Shown: positions 19,301 through 27,461 of the stretch, one piece after another
Position numbering within the stretch: the first letter of the stretch is position 1
Layout: each line of letters begins with the position of its first letter
Source: JAJDUF01 sp965238265
Lineage (GTDB): Bacteria; Chloroflexota; UBA11872; UBA12225; JAJDUF01
NCBI GenBank assembly: GCA_965238265.1
Contig: OZ250185.1
Span: forward strand, 2,666,001-2,730,000
Length of the DNA stretch: 64,000 bases
Direction: 5' to 3'
Position numbers and translations under genes: made by a program
Notes under the pieces: generated by a model
Databases searched by the model: none
Seen by the model: only the letters and a program-made list of their open reading frames with translations
What the model was told of the DNA's origin: nothing

Positions 19301-19908
19301 GTCTGCCCCTCCGTGGGTGCTCCCGGCGCAGTCACAAGCGCCGGTGACGCGCCGGAGCTACCCAATCCTATGGGAATCCGTGATGCAACTCCGGCATCGT
19401 CAGTCTGCGTGGATTGCAGCGCGTGGTGCTCCCGGCCCTCGTGGGGAGCGGCGGCCACCGTGCTTGTGCCGGCCGCGCCCTCGTCGAGCGCGTCGCGCAA
19501 GAGCCGGAACGCCTCTTCTACCTGATCGAGGATGGCCGGGTCGAGGAGGCGTAGTGCGGCCTCAAGCCGCGCCCGCCGCCCTTGCTGAAGCTGATCGAGG
19601 AGGCCCTGCCCAGCCGGCGCCAGTCGGTGGAGCGAGACGCGCCGGTCGGACGGGTGTCTGAAGCATTCGACCAGCTCCTGACGCACAAGCCGGTCGAGCG
19701 TCCGGGTCGTACTCGGCTGGGCGACACCGAGACGCTCGGCAATTTGTCCCACCGCCGCCTCTCCTTCGCGCCCCAAGAGATAGAGGATACGCATTTGCGC
19801 CACGGTCAGGTCGAGCCGACTCAGCGGCTCGGGCGTCGCGCCGTGGAGAGCGCGACTGATCTGCCGCTTGAGATCAATGATCCGGCTGATTTGATCGTCC
19901 CGTCTCAT
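19297..19908 (-). CDS. MarR-family transcriptional regulator
   Basis: 203 residues. The winged helix-turn-helix spans residues 33-110 (LTVAQMRILYLLGREGEAAVGQIAERLGVAQPSTTRTLDRLV, then the wing ...HPSDRRVSLHRLAPAGQ). It is followed by the dimerisation helices and a roughly 50-residue tail rich in Ala/Gly/Thr that is longer than usual. As first gene of the efflux operon it probably represses itself and both exporter genes. A perfect inverted repeat GTTAT-N3-ATAAC lies between the predicted promoter and its start codon. Confidence 0.88.
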   Translation of the reverse strand: MRRDDQISRIIDLKRQISRALHGATPEPLSRLDLTVAQMRILYLLGREGEAAVGQIAERLGVAQPSTTRTLDRLVRQELVECFRHPSDRRVSLHRLAPAGQGLLDQLQQGRRARLEAALRLLDPAILDQVEEAFRLLRDALDEGAAGTSTVAAAPHEGREHHALQSTQTDDAGVASRIPIGLGSSGASPALVTAPGAPTEGQT

Positions 19909-19916
19909 ACCGTCTA

Positions 19917-19929
19917 GTTATCCTATAAC
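19917..19929 (-). promoter_or_regulatory. Candidate MarR operator (GTTAT-N3-ATAAC)
   Basis: A perfect 5-3-5 inverted repeat just upstream of the marR start and downstream of the predicted -10 box, a position suited to autorepression. Inference from position and symmetry only. Confidence 0.4.
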
Positions 19930-19937
19930 CTGACGCT

Positions 19938-19966
19938 ATTGTATAGCCTCCGATAATCCATTGCAA
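19938..19966 (-). promoter_or_regulatory. Sigma70-type promoter of the marR-ABC operon
   Basis: On the minus strand, TTGCAA (19966-19961), a 17-bp spacer and TACAAT (19943-19938) make a good housekeeping promoter about 30 bp from the marR start. Confidence 0.55.
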
Positions 19967-20183
19967 CGAGGCCGTTGGGTATACCGCTCATCGGGTAGGT
20001 TTTTTTCAAGCGACGAGGAAACCGCCCCCGGGGCCGTTGTCATCCCCCCGCCCCCAGCCAATATGACCCCACTGATGGGGAGTGGCAGATGCAAGACCAT
20101 CCTGGAGCACCGGGCAGCACCCCGGAAGGGAACCCTCGCACCGTCGTGCCGGCCGCCCGCGGTGGCGCGGCCGCGCACCACAT

Positions 20184-20340
20184 GGCGCCGGGGCATGACC
20201 GACCGCGCGCCGCCCCTAGGGCGCCGGATCATGACATACCCCTCACCGTGTCGGCGAGGGCGCCGGGTCATGACCGACTGTGCGCCGCGCATATGGTGCC
20301 GGATCACAACCGATCCCGCGCCGCGCATAGGGCGGCGCCA
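20184..20340. repeat. 36-bp tandem repeat (minisatellite), about four units
   Basis: Units begin GGCGCCGG or GGTGCCGG at 20184, 20220, 20259 and 20295, and a decayed fifth begins at 20331. Spacings are 36, 39, 36 and 36 bp. Shared internal blocks are TCATGACCGA near the start and GCGCCGCGCATAG near the end. The units are contiguous and have no spacers. Confidence 0.85.
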
Positions 20341-20692
20341 GGCCGCGCACTGGCGAGCGCCGGCACTTCCGTGCCTATCGCCACCGCTCCTTTGCCGGCT
20401 TGCGTGAGCCGGCTGCTCCAGGTGTGCTTGCCCCGCGTCGCTGCCACTCCCCACACCCCCATCTACCCGCCATCCCGCCACACCGCCGCGAAAAACCGCG
20501 CTGCGTCTTCCCACGCTCCCACCCACCCGCCATCCCGCTCCGCCCCTGCTCCTGGGCATCCTGCCATCCTGGTTCCAACCTGCCCGCAGCACTGCTCCGT
20601 CGCCGGCGCTGGCTTCCCACCCCAGCGCCAATCGCGCGCACCCCCCACGGCCGCACGCCGAAACACCTACCCTTGTCAGGGGGCATATCGGC

Positions 20693-20830
20693 TGTCAGGG
20701 CGGCGGAAGCCGCCATCCGGCGGCCGGGGGTTGGACTGCGGCTTCCGCCGCAGTGACGAGACGACGTGAATGACGGGCAGCAGACTCCTCCTCTCCACCA
20801 GGTGGAGAGGGGGCCGGGGGGTGAGGCCCG
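20693..20830. repeat. Dispersed palindromic repeats
   Basis: A CGGCGGAAGCCGCC palindrome is followed by CTGCGGCTTCCGCCGCAG with GTGACGAG, then the TCTCCACCAGGTGGAGA element with GGGGGCCGGGGGGTGAGG. The same modules occur at 15011, 23960, 28520 and 51888. Confidence 0.75.
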
Positions 20831-20884
20831 CCCGCGCCGCCGCGCTTGTATTTCCGTCCGAGGGGAACGTATGCTGGCCGGGCT

Positions 20885-22321
20885 ATGGGGAGCGAACGTT
20901 CGTCGCCGGCGGCCGCCGCCGCAGCGGCCGGAACTCCGGCGCCTCCGGACCGTGGCCTGACTCAGTGGCGACGGCTGCTTTACGCCAACGGCAGCTTGGG
21001 TGCGAGCGTCAACTTTCAGACCCTCGCGCTGTGGCTGGTCTTCTTCTACGCACCCTCACCCGAGGCCGGGCTGCCAACGCGGCTCCCGGCGCTCACCCTG
21101 CCCTGGCTGGGAACGCTCGCGCCCGTGGCGTTCGCGGGCTTGATTTTGGGCGCTGGGCGGCTGGTGGAAATCTTCGACGACCCCCTGATTGGGCACTGGA
21201 GCGATACCTCCCGCTCCCGCTGGGGACGCCGCGCCCCCTTCATTCTGGCCGCCACTCCAGTTATGTCAATTGCTTTCGTGTTGCTTTGGCTCCCGCCCGA
21301 TGCGGAGGCCACCTACCTGAACGCGGTGCTGCTGTTCATTGTCCTGCAAGTGCTGTTTTTCGCCAGCACTGTTGTCAACGCGCCCTACGAGGCTTGGCTA
21401 CCGGAGGTAGCCGTTACGTCGGGCGACCGCGTCAGTCTCTCCGCGTGGAAATCGCTGTTCGGGGTGATCGGGGCGGCCCTGGCGCTGGTGGCCAGCCCCC
21501 AGCTCGTAGACCGGCTGGGCTTTGCCGGCATGGCGATCATCCTCGGTGCAGCGACAGTGCTGAGTTACTACCTGGCGGTGCTGGGGGCAGCGGGTCACCG
21601 CCCTCGGGATGACCGCTCGAACCTAAACTTGCGGGTTGCTTTGCACGCCACGTTGACGAATCGGCCGTTCCTCATCTTTGCCGCCAGCCTCGTGTTGTTC
21701 AACCTCGGCCTCAACATGCTGACGCAGATGCTGCCGTACTTTGTTGTCGCCATCATGGGCCAAGGCACAGAGCAGGTCAGTCTGTATATTGGCCTCTTCT
21801 TGCTCGTCATGTTGGCCAGCCTGCCGGGGACGGTCGCGCTAGGGCGGCGATGGACGAAGCGCCAGGCCTATTTGTTGGGCATGGGCGTCCTTGCGCTGTA
21901 CTTTCCGTTGCAGTTCTTCGCTGGCTATGTCCCCGGCATTCCGACCGTGGTACAAGGGCTGGCGTACATCGCCCTGGCTGGCGTGCCCATCGCCGGCCTG
22001 TTCGTATTCCCGAATGCGCTGCTGGCCGACGTGATTGACTATGACGCGCAACTGACGGGTCAACGCCGCGAAGGGATGTATTTCGGCGTGCTGGCAACGA
22101 TCAATAAGCTCGCCCTCGCCCTCGCCTCGCTCATCTTTGGCGTCATATTGGGAGCGTTCGGTAACACGGCCGCCAATCCGCTCGGCATCCGGCTCATCGG
22201 GCCTGTCGCCGGGGTGGCCGTGGCGCTCGGCTTGCTGCTCTTCGCGCGTGGTTACTCGCTCCCCGACCAGTTGACAACCGCTCCGGTGCGGGCCACTTCC
22301 ACCGCAGATGATGCCGGTTGA
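20885..22321 (+). CDS. MFS transporter, GPH/MelB-like (glycoside-cation symporter type)
   Basis: 478 residues with about 12 hydrophobic segments. The motif DDPLIGHWSDTSRSRWGRRAPFI around residues 100-125 is the characteristic cytoplasmic loop of the GPH (MFS_2) family, which carries sugars or glucuronides with Na+ or H+. A second signature is DVIDYDAQLTGQRREGMYFG around residue 390. The ATG at 20885 is chosen; an in-frame TTG at 20846 would add 13 residues. The N-terminus is Ser/Ala-rich and cytoplasmic. It stands alone; the substrate is unknown. Confidence 0.85.
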   Translation: MGSERSSPAAAAAAAGTPAPPDRGLTQWRRLLYANGSLGASVNFQTLALWLVFFYAPSPEAGLPTRLPALTLPWLGTLAPVAFAGLILGAGRLVEIFDDPLIGHWSDTSRSRWGRRAPFILAATPVMSIAFVLLWLPPDAEATYLNAVLLFIVLQVLFFASTVVNAPYEAWLPEVAVTSGDRVSLSAWKSLFGVIGAALALVASPQLVDRLGFAGMAIILGAATVLSYYLAVLGAAGHRPRDDRSNLNLRVALHATLTNRPFLIFAASLVLFNLGLNMLTQMLPYFVVAIMGQGTEQVSLYIGLFLLVMLASLPGTVALGRRWTKRQAYLLGMGVLALYFPLQFFAGYVPGIPTVVQGLAYIALAGVPIAGLFVFPNALLADVIDYDAQLTGQRREGMYFGVLATINKLALALASLIFGVILGAFGNTAANPLGIRLIGPVAGVAVALGLLLFARGYSLPDQLTTAPVRATSTADDAG

Positions 22322-22365
22322 GCCATCTGACCTGTGATAATGGCCGAATTCGACGGTTTGACCTA

Positions 22366-22394
22366 TTGACTTATCGTGCAAAGCGGCATATACT
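22366..22394 (+). promoter_or_regulatory. Strong sigma70-type promoter upstream of the sigma factor gene
   Basis: TTGACT (22366-22371), a spacer of exactly 17 bp, TATACT (22389-22394). This is the best housekeeping promoter match in the window and predicts a start near 22401. Confidence 0.75.
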
Positions 22395-22399
22395 AGCCA

Positions 22400-22784
22400 A
22401 AGATAGGCCGTTCTGGTACCCATAATCTGTGTCGCGAAGTTTGTATCTATCCGTAGCGCCGCTGATCCGATTAAACCTTGCGGCTGTGGCAACTGAGCTA
22501 TTATCCTCTGCTAGGCTGATTGAGCCGAGCGGCAGGCACGAGGTACAAGTGGGTAGTGGCTCTCCGATACCGACAAGCGACGTAGCGATTGCCGTGTGGC
22601 CCCACGTGGTAGTGACGGAGTGATCTGTGCCGCTCGCCACCACAAGTGGCTTAAGCCGTTCCAATGAACGCTGGCTTGTAGGGAGAATCTGTGCCTTGGC
22701 GGGTACAAGCCGGTACGGGCAAGGGACAACTACGGAGGCGTCTGATGCAAAGTTCCGCCAGGGTGGAAAGGACGAGACAGTCGA
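22400..22784 (+). promoter_or_regulatory. Long structured 5' leader of the sigma factor gene
   Basis: About 385 nt separate the predicted transcript start from the sigma factor ATG. There is no convincing gene in it. A perfect 8-bp stem GGCTTGTA/TACAAGCC (22673-22680 with 22704-22711) closes a 23-nt loop. It could be a regulatory leader or a separate small RNA; it does not match a riboswitch I know. Confidence 0.4.
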
Positions 22785-23948
22785 ATGACGACTACACTTG
22801 AGGAGCTTGACATTCGAGAAGGAAATGCCCCGGCCGACTTAACGGCGGATCGACTTATCGGTTCGGGGCTAACTGAAGAAACCCTCGCGCGGCTCGCGCG
22901 GCCCAGCACCTCCGAGGAGGAGTTGCTGCAGGACCCGGCTAGTGCGGCGCTGGGCACACCGAGAAAGCGGTGGGCTTGGGGAGAGGGCACGGCCAGCACT
23001 CCGGCCTCAGAAGACCTGCCGGAGACCACCGAGGCGTTGTACCTGCGGGACATCCGCCGGTACCCGCTGCTCACCCCCCAGGAGGAGGTAGACTTGGCGC
23101 TCGCCCGCGACGCGGGTCTTGAGGCGCAGCGCCAGCTTGAGGAAAGCACCTTCGAGCGGCAGTTACAGCGCGAGATCGAGCAGGTCGTCTTGGCCGGCGC
23201 GGCGGCGCGGCGGCGCATGGTGGAGTCCAACCTCCGCCTCGTCGTCACCGTGGCCCGGAAGTACACGGGCCGGGGGTTGCCACTCCTCGATCTGATTCAG
23301 GAAGGGAACCTGGGCCTCGAGCGGGCCGTGACAAAATACAACCCCCACACCGGGTACCGCTTCTCGACCTACGCCTACTGGTGGATCCGTCAGGCGGTAA
23401 GCCGTGCCCTGGCAGATCAGGGCCGGGTGATTCGCTTGCCGGTACACGTGGTCGAGCGGTTGAGTGCCATCGGCAAGGCACAGCGGGAGCTAGAGCAGCA
23501 GCTAGGGCGGCCAGCGACCGCTCCGGAGATTGCCTCGCGGCTGAACCTACCGGAGTTGCAGGTGCGGGAAGCGCTGCGGGCGTCGCGAGCCACGCTCTCG
23601 CTGGAGCGTCCGCTCGGCATCGCCGATGACGGCGAGCTAGGCTTGGGTGATCTCATCGCCGATGACGCCAGCCCACCACCGGACTCGGCGGCGATGCGTT
23701 CACTGCTGGTGGATGAGTTGGAGCGTGCCCTGCAGTCGCTCACGCCACGCGAGCGGGTGGTCCTGAAGCTGCGCTTCGGACTGGGTAGCAAAACCGCCGA
23801 CCGTGAGCTTGGCCCGGCAGCGACTTTGGCCGAGATCGGCGAAGAGCTGGGCATGAGCCGCGAGCGGGTGCGTCAGATCGAGGCGGAAGCGCTCGCCAAG
23901 CTGCGCTGCAATCCGCTGATACGCAAGCTCGAAACGTACATTGACTAG
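22785..23948 (+). CDS. RNA polymerase sigma factor, sigma70 group 1/2 (RpoD/SigA-like)
   Basis: 387 residues. Region 1.2 is visible (ALYLRDIRRYPLLTPQEEVDLA), region 2 is almost canonical (VESNLRLVVTVARKYTGRG, DLIQEGNLGLERAVTKYN, GYRFSTYAYWWIRQA), then region 3 and region 4 with TLAEIGEELGMSRERVRQIEAEAL, which reads the -35 box. The acidic N-terminus lacks a full region 1.1, so it may be the main sigma factor or a group 2 relative. It is expressed from the strong promoter at 22366 through a long leader. Confidence 0.92.
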   Translation: MTTTLEELDIREGNAPADLTADRLIGSGLTEETLARLARPSTSEEELLQDPASAALGTPRKRWAWGEGTASTPASEDLPETTEALYLRDIRRYPLLTPQEEVDLALARDAGLEAQRQLEESTFERQLQREIEQVVLAGAAARRRMVESNLRLVVTVARKYTGRGLPLLDLIQEGNLGLERAVTKYNPHTGYRFSTYAYWWIRQAVSRALADQGRVIRLPVHVVERLSAIGKAQRELEQQLGRPATAPEIASRLNLPELQVREALRASRATLSLERPLGIADDGELGLGDLIADDASPPPDSAAMRSLLVDELERALQSLTPRERVVLKLRFGLGSKTADRELGPAATLAEIGEELGMSRERVRQIEAEALAKLRCNPLIRKLETYID

Positions 23949-23959
23949 CCGCCTTCCCG

Positions 23960-24262
23960 GTGGCCCCCGCACCTCACCCCCGGCCCCCTCTCCACATCGT
24001 GGAGAGGGGGTGTTTGCCGCCCGTCATTCCCGCCGTCTCGCCGGTCATTCCCGCGCAAGCGGGAATCCAAACTCCCTCTCCCACGGGGAGAGGGCTGGGG
24101 AGAGGGCTGGAGAATGCACCTAACCCCCGGCCCCTTCCCTCTAGGGCAGGGGAGTCATGGCGTCGAACGACCGCCGCGTCCTTCCAGGGCAGGCGGTCCG
24201 CATGACGGCCTGTAGCCCCTTCCCTGCAGGGAGGGGGTTGGGGGTAGGTGTGCTCTCCGGTC
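23960..24262. repeat. Cluster of dispersed palindromic repeats
   Basis: Four modules follow each other: CCTCTCCACATCGTGGAGAGG; CATTCCCGCGCAAGCGGGAATCC (24046 on); TCCCTCTCCCACGGGGAGAGG with GCTGGGG tandem steps; and two copies of an inverted TAACCCCCGGCCCCTTCCCT element facing each other. There is no gene. Similar clusters are at 31665 and 33738. Confidence 0.75.
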
Positions 24263-24266
24263 CAGG

Positions 24267-24563
24267 TTACCGCCGCCAACGTACCCGAAACGTATCGGGG
24301 CGCATCGCCATCACTTGCACAGCACCACTCTCCCGCACGGACTTCCACACCGCACTCATACAAGCCGCGGCCGGCACCGTGAGCACCACTGCCGTTGCCT
24401 CTCCGTCCACGACATCCTCGTTGAGGACCTCCACGACGCAGCCTTCTCGCTCCAGATTGAGGAACAGGCTCGAAGCCGCGTCGGAGTCCAGTCCGGATAG
24501 CCTGTTGTTGCGACGATTGGGGCCGTAAAGCCAGTCCATCGCCTCCTGCCGCTCCCACGCCAT
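24267..24563 (-). CDS. Hypothetical protein
   Basis: 98 residues (MAWERQEAMDWLYG...DTFRVRWRR). AGGAGGGAG 8 nt before the ATG at 24563 fixes this start; the frame is open further upstream, but there it only translates a dispersed palindrome. The middle is LNLEREGCVVEVLNEDVVDGEATAVVLTVPAAA, an alpha/beta pattern without a membrane segment. I do not recognise the family. It lies downstream of pheT on the same strand but is separated from it by a repeat. Confidence 0.6.
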   Translation of the reverse strand: MAWERQEAMDWLYGPNRRNNRLSGLDSDAASSLFLNLEREGCVVEVLNEDVVDGEATAVVLTVPAAACMSAVWKSVRESGAVQVMAMRPDTFRVRWRR

Positions 24564-24599
24564 CGCCGTACTCCCTCCTGCGAAACCCGGTGCTCTGGC

Positions 24600-24645
24600 T
24601 GCTGCCCCAGGCGTCTGGATTCCGGCGAAAGCCGGAATGACGAAA
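24600..24645. repeat. Dispersed palindrome
   Basis: GGATTCCGGCGAAAGCCGGAATGACG, the same element as at 27395-27420. Confidence 0.7.
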
Positions 24646-24716
24646 GCAGAACTACCGACCAAGATAGGATACCCGCGCTACACGAGCCGAAAACTGATAA
24701 CTGACGGCGGATAGCT

Positions 24717-27299
24717 TCACCCGCCGCGCAGGCTGGCGCCAAGCTGCCGTTTCAGTGTGCCGATGATGCGTTGGCGCGTTGGCTCGACCTCGGCATCGGT
24801 CAACGTGCGATCCGGCGCCTGGAAGGTCAAGGCGAACGCGAGGCTGCGCTTGCCGGCCGGGACCTGATCGCCCTGATAGACATCGAAGAGCCGCACGCGC
24901 GTCAGCAGTTGGCGGCTGGCGCGGCGCATGACGGCCTCGACATGCTCCGCCGGCACCGCCTCGTCAATGACCACCGCCAGGTCTTGCACGACCGCCGGAT
25001 AGCGCGTCACACCGTCGAACTGCCGATGGTCGCCGGCCAGCGGAATGATCCGGTCGAAGTCCAGTGCCAAGACCACGCACTGCCCGCCGAGATCGAAAGC
25101 GCGCGCCGTATCGCGGTGCAGCACGCCCAGCACGCCCAGCACTTGGCTCTCGCGGACGGGACGCTTGCCCATCGATTCCGGGTGATGGTCGCTGATGATC
25201 GCCGCCGCTGGCCCAACCGCAAACGCCGGGTGAGTCAGCGGAATGAAGCCGGGGCGCGGGGCGCCCAAGCGCTCCAGGACTTCTTCGGTCGCGCCTTTCA
25301 GGTGGAAGAAGCCGGCCCCGGCCTGGTTGCCCCAACCATCTCTGGACGACCAGCTGCTATTCGGGTGCTGTGCCACGACTGCCGTCAACACGCGCCGCTC
25401 CTCCGGCAGGCCGGCGGCGGTGGGTAGATACACCCGCCCAAGCTCGAAGAGGCACACGTCTTCATCGGCCTGCCGCAGGTTCCGACGGGCAGTCTCGACG
25501 AGATCGGGAATAGCCGACGTTCGGAGTATGTCGCGGTCGTTGCTCAACGGATTGGCGAGCGTGACCGGTTCGCCAACGGCCGGAAAGACCCGCTCCTGCA
25601 CCCACCTGGCGAGATCACTACCGGCGGCTTCCGACCGTCGGGACCGCCGAGTCCGCCGGGAGCTTTGGTCGTCCCGCCCTGGCGGTGTGTCCAGCGCCGG
25701 GAGGCGTGCGAGGCGTTCCCCGTTGGTCAAGGTGTAGGCGATGGTCTCGTCGTAGCCGGCCGCGGTAAGCACTTGACGCGCCGCCGCCTCCCAGTGCAGC
25801 GGTGCGTCTAGCTCCGGGCGAGGGGTACCGCCGGCGAGGAGCGTGCTGGGAATCGCATCGTACCCGATGATCCGGGCCACTTCCTCCACCAAGTCCTCAG
25901 GAATAGCCACGTCGGTCCGGTGCATGGGCGGCGTCACCGACCAGCCATCCCCCCCATCAGCCAAGGCCGCCACCTCGAAATCGAGCACGTGCAGCGTTTG
26001 CGTCACCTGCTCCGGCGGATAGGTCATGCCGAGCAGTCGCTCCAAGTCGTTGGGGCGTAGCTCAATAGCCAGGCGTTGGCGCGGCCGGGGGAAGGCGTCA
26101 ACAGGCTTGCCGACCACCGTGCCACCGACAAGCTCGACCATCAGCGCGGCAGCTCGGAGCGCCGCTGGCAACGGTAGCTCCGGCGGCAGCCCCTTCTCGA
26201 AGCGCCGCGAGGCCTCGGTTGGCAGCGTGAGCGCGCGGCGGGTGCGGCGGATGCTCACCGGGTCGAAGTTCGCACTCTCGATCAGCACCGCCGTCGTACC
26301 CGTGCTCACTTCGGTCGTAGCTCCACCCATGACGCCGGCGAGCGCAACCGGACGCGCGGCATCGGCGATGACGAGCATCTCCGGCGTGAGGATGCGACCG
26401 GCGCCATCGAGCGTAATCAGCTGCTCGCCGGCCTCGGCGCGCCGCACGATAATTGCCTGCCCGCACAGGGTCTCCAGATCGAAGGCATGGAGCGGCTGTC
26501 CCCATTCGAGCATGACATAGTTGGTGATGTCTACGATGTTGTTGATGGGCCGCAGCCCCGCAGCGTTCAGGCGCTCTTGCATCCAACCGGGGGACTCGCC
26601 GACCGCGACGCCGCGCACCACAATGGCCACGTAGCGACTACACAGGTCCGGGGCGGCGATCTGCACGGTGGCCGGTGGCTGCGCGGTGTCCTCGCGCCGG
26701 GCGATCTCCGTCGAGGGCACCTGCAAGTCGGCGCCCGTGATGGCGGCCAGCTCCCGTGCGACGCCGAGCATCGAGAGACAGTCGGCGCGCGGCCCCTTGA
26801 TGTCCAGCTCCAGCACTACGTCGCCGAGAACCTCCTCCAGGGATAGGCCCACTGGAGTGTCGGGAGGGAGGATCAGGATGCCGCTGGCGTCATCGCCAAT
26901 CCCCAGCTCGCGTGCCGAGCAGACCATCCCTTCCGACCGGACGCCGCGGATGCGCGATGCCTTGAGCCGAAATTGCTTCGGTGGATCGGCGTAGTTGTCC
27001 CAAAGCTGCGCCCCCACGAGCGCGAGCGGCACCTTGGCGCCCTCATGCAGGTTGGGCGCTCCCGTCACGATTTGGAGCGAGCGCCCCTCGCCGTAGTCCA
27101 CGGTAGCGAGGAGCAAGCGGTCCGCATTGGGATGCTGCTCCAGTCGCCGCACCTCGCTCGTGTAGATGTCCTCCCAAGCACCTCCGACGGCGTGCTGCGC
27201 CGTCACTTCCAAGCCGGCCATCGTGAGCCGGTGCGCCAGATCGCTCGCCGGCAGGTCAGTCGCGACATATGCTCGTAACCACTTCAGCGACACTAACAT
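24717..27299 (-). CDS. pheT: Phenylalanine-tRNA ligase beta subunit
   Basis: Beta subunit of the (alpha-beta)2 PheRS that charges tRNA-Phe. About 860 residues, slightly longer than usual. It shows the EMAP-type tRNA-binding domain (EVRRLEQHPNADRLLLATVD, about residues 44-63), B3/B4 editing region, B5, the catalytic-like core, and the C-terminal ferredoxin-fold anticodon-binding domain (RLFDVYQGDQVPAGKRSLAF). A basic insert (DQSSRRTRRSRRSE, about residue 560) is not usual. The ATG at 27299 follows AGGAGGAAA; 14 further codons upstream in frame are repeat sequence. It follows pheS after a 160-bp gap that holds a dispersed repeat. Confidence 0.96.
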   Translation of the reverse strand: MLVSLKWLRAYVATDLPASDLAHRLTMAGLEVTAQHAVGGAWEDIYTSEVRRLEQHPNADRLLLATVDYGEGRSLQIVTGAPNLHEGAKVPLALVGAQLWDNYADPPKQFRLKASRIRGVRSEGMVCSARELGIGDDASGILILPPDTPVGLSLEEVLGDVVLELDIKGPRADCLSMLGVARELAAITGADLQVPSTEIARREDTAQPPATVQIAAPDLCSRYVAIVVRGVAVGESPGWMQERLNAAGLRPINNIVDITNYVMLEWGQPLHAFDLETLCGQAIIVRRAEAGEQLITLDGAGRILTPEMLVIADAARPVALAGVMGGATTEVSTGTTAVLIESANFDPVSIRRTRRALTLPTEASRRFEKGLPPELPLPAALRAAALMVELVGGTVVGKPVDAFPRPRQRLAIELRPNDLERLLGMTYPPEQVTQTLHVLDFEVAALADGGDGWSVTPPMHRTDVAIPEDLVEEVARIIGYDAIPSTLLAGGTPRPELDAPLHWEAAARQVLTAAGYDETIAYTLTNGERLARLPALDTPPGRDDQSSRRTRRSRRSEAAGSDLARWVQERVFPAVGEPVTLANPLSNDRDILRTSAIPDLVETARRNLRQADEDVCLFELGRVYLPTAAGLPEERRVLTAVVAQHPNSSWSSRDGWGNQAGAGFFHLKGATEEVLERLGAPRPGFIPLTHPAFAVGPAAAIISDHHPESMGKRPVRESQVLGVLGVLHRDTARAFDLGGQCVVLALDFDRIIPLAGDHRQFDGVTRYPAVVQDLAVVIDEAVPAEHVEAVMRRASRQLLTRVRLFDVYQGDQVPAGKRSLAFALTFQAPDRTLTDAEVEPTRQRIIGTLKRQLGASLRGG

Positions 27300-27335
27300 G
27301 CTGTTTCCTCCTGGTAGGCTCCGTTGACGTTTCCC

Positions 27336-27425
27336 GGTCATTCCCGCCGCAGCGGGAATCCAGGGCAGGAGCGTTGCCTGCGGCCCCAGGCGCCTGGATT
27401 CCGGCTTCCGCCGGAATGACGTAAT
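27336..27425. repeat. Dispersed palindromic repeats between pheS and pheT
   Basis: Two palindromes: TCATTCCCGCCGCAGCGGGAATCCAG and GGATTCCGGCTTCCGCCGGAATGACG. They separate genes that are otherwise usually adjacent. Confidence 0.75.
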
Positions 27426-27461
27426 AGGGTTGGCGAAATCACCTTATTGACGAGGCGCGGC

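Larger units (their letters stand above)
19967..20884. other. Long gene-free stretch with repeats
   Basis: About 900 bp between the efflux operon and the MFS gene with no convincing gene. All six frames give Pro/Arg/His-rich low-complexity translations with no family resemblance. It contains the 36-bp tandem repeat at 20184-20340, a C-rich stretch (20440-20660) and dispersed palindromes at 20693-20830. Confidence 0.6.

Noticed and set aside
20184..20340. CRISPR array (36-bp repeats)
   Set aside because: Units are contiguous with no spacers, diverge from each other and have no cas genes nearby.
19961..20769. Overlapping Pro/Arg-rich frames upstream of the MFS gene
   Set aside because: All frames are open by composition and repeat period; no RBS or family.
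22429..22623. 64-codon open frame in the sigma factor leader
   Set aside because: No ribosome binding site, GTG start, no conservation clue; better seen as leader RNA.
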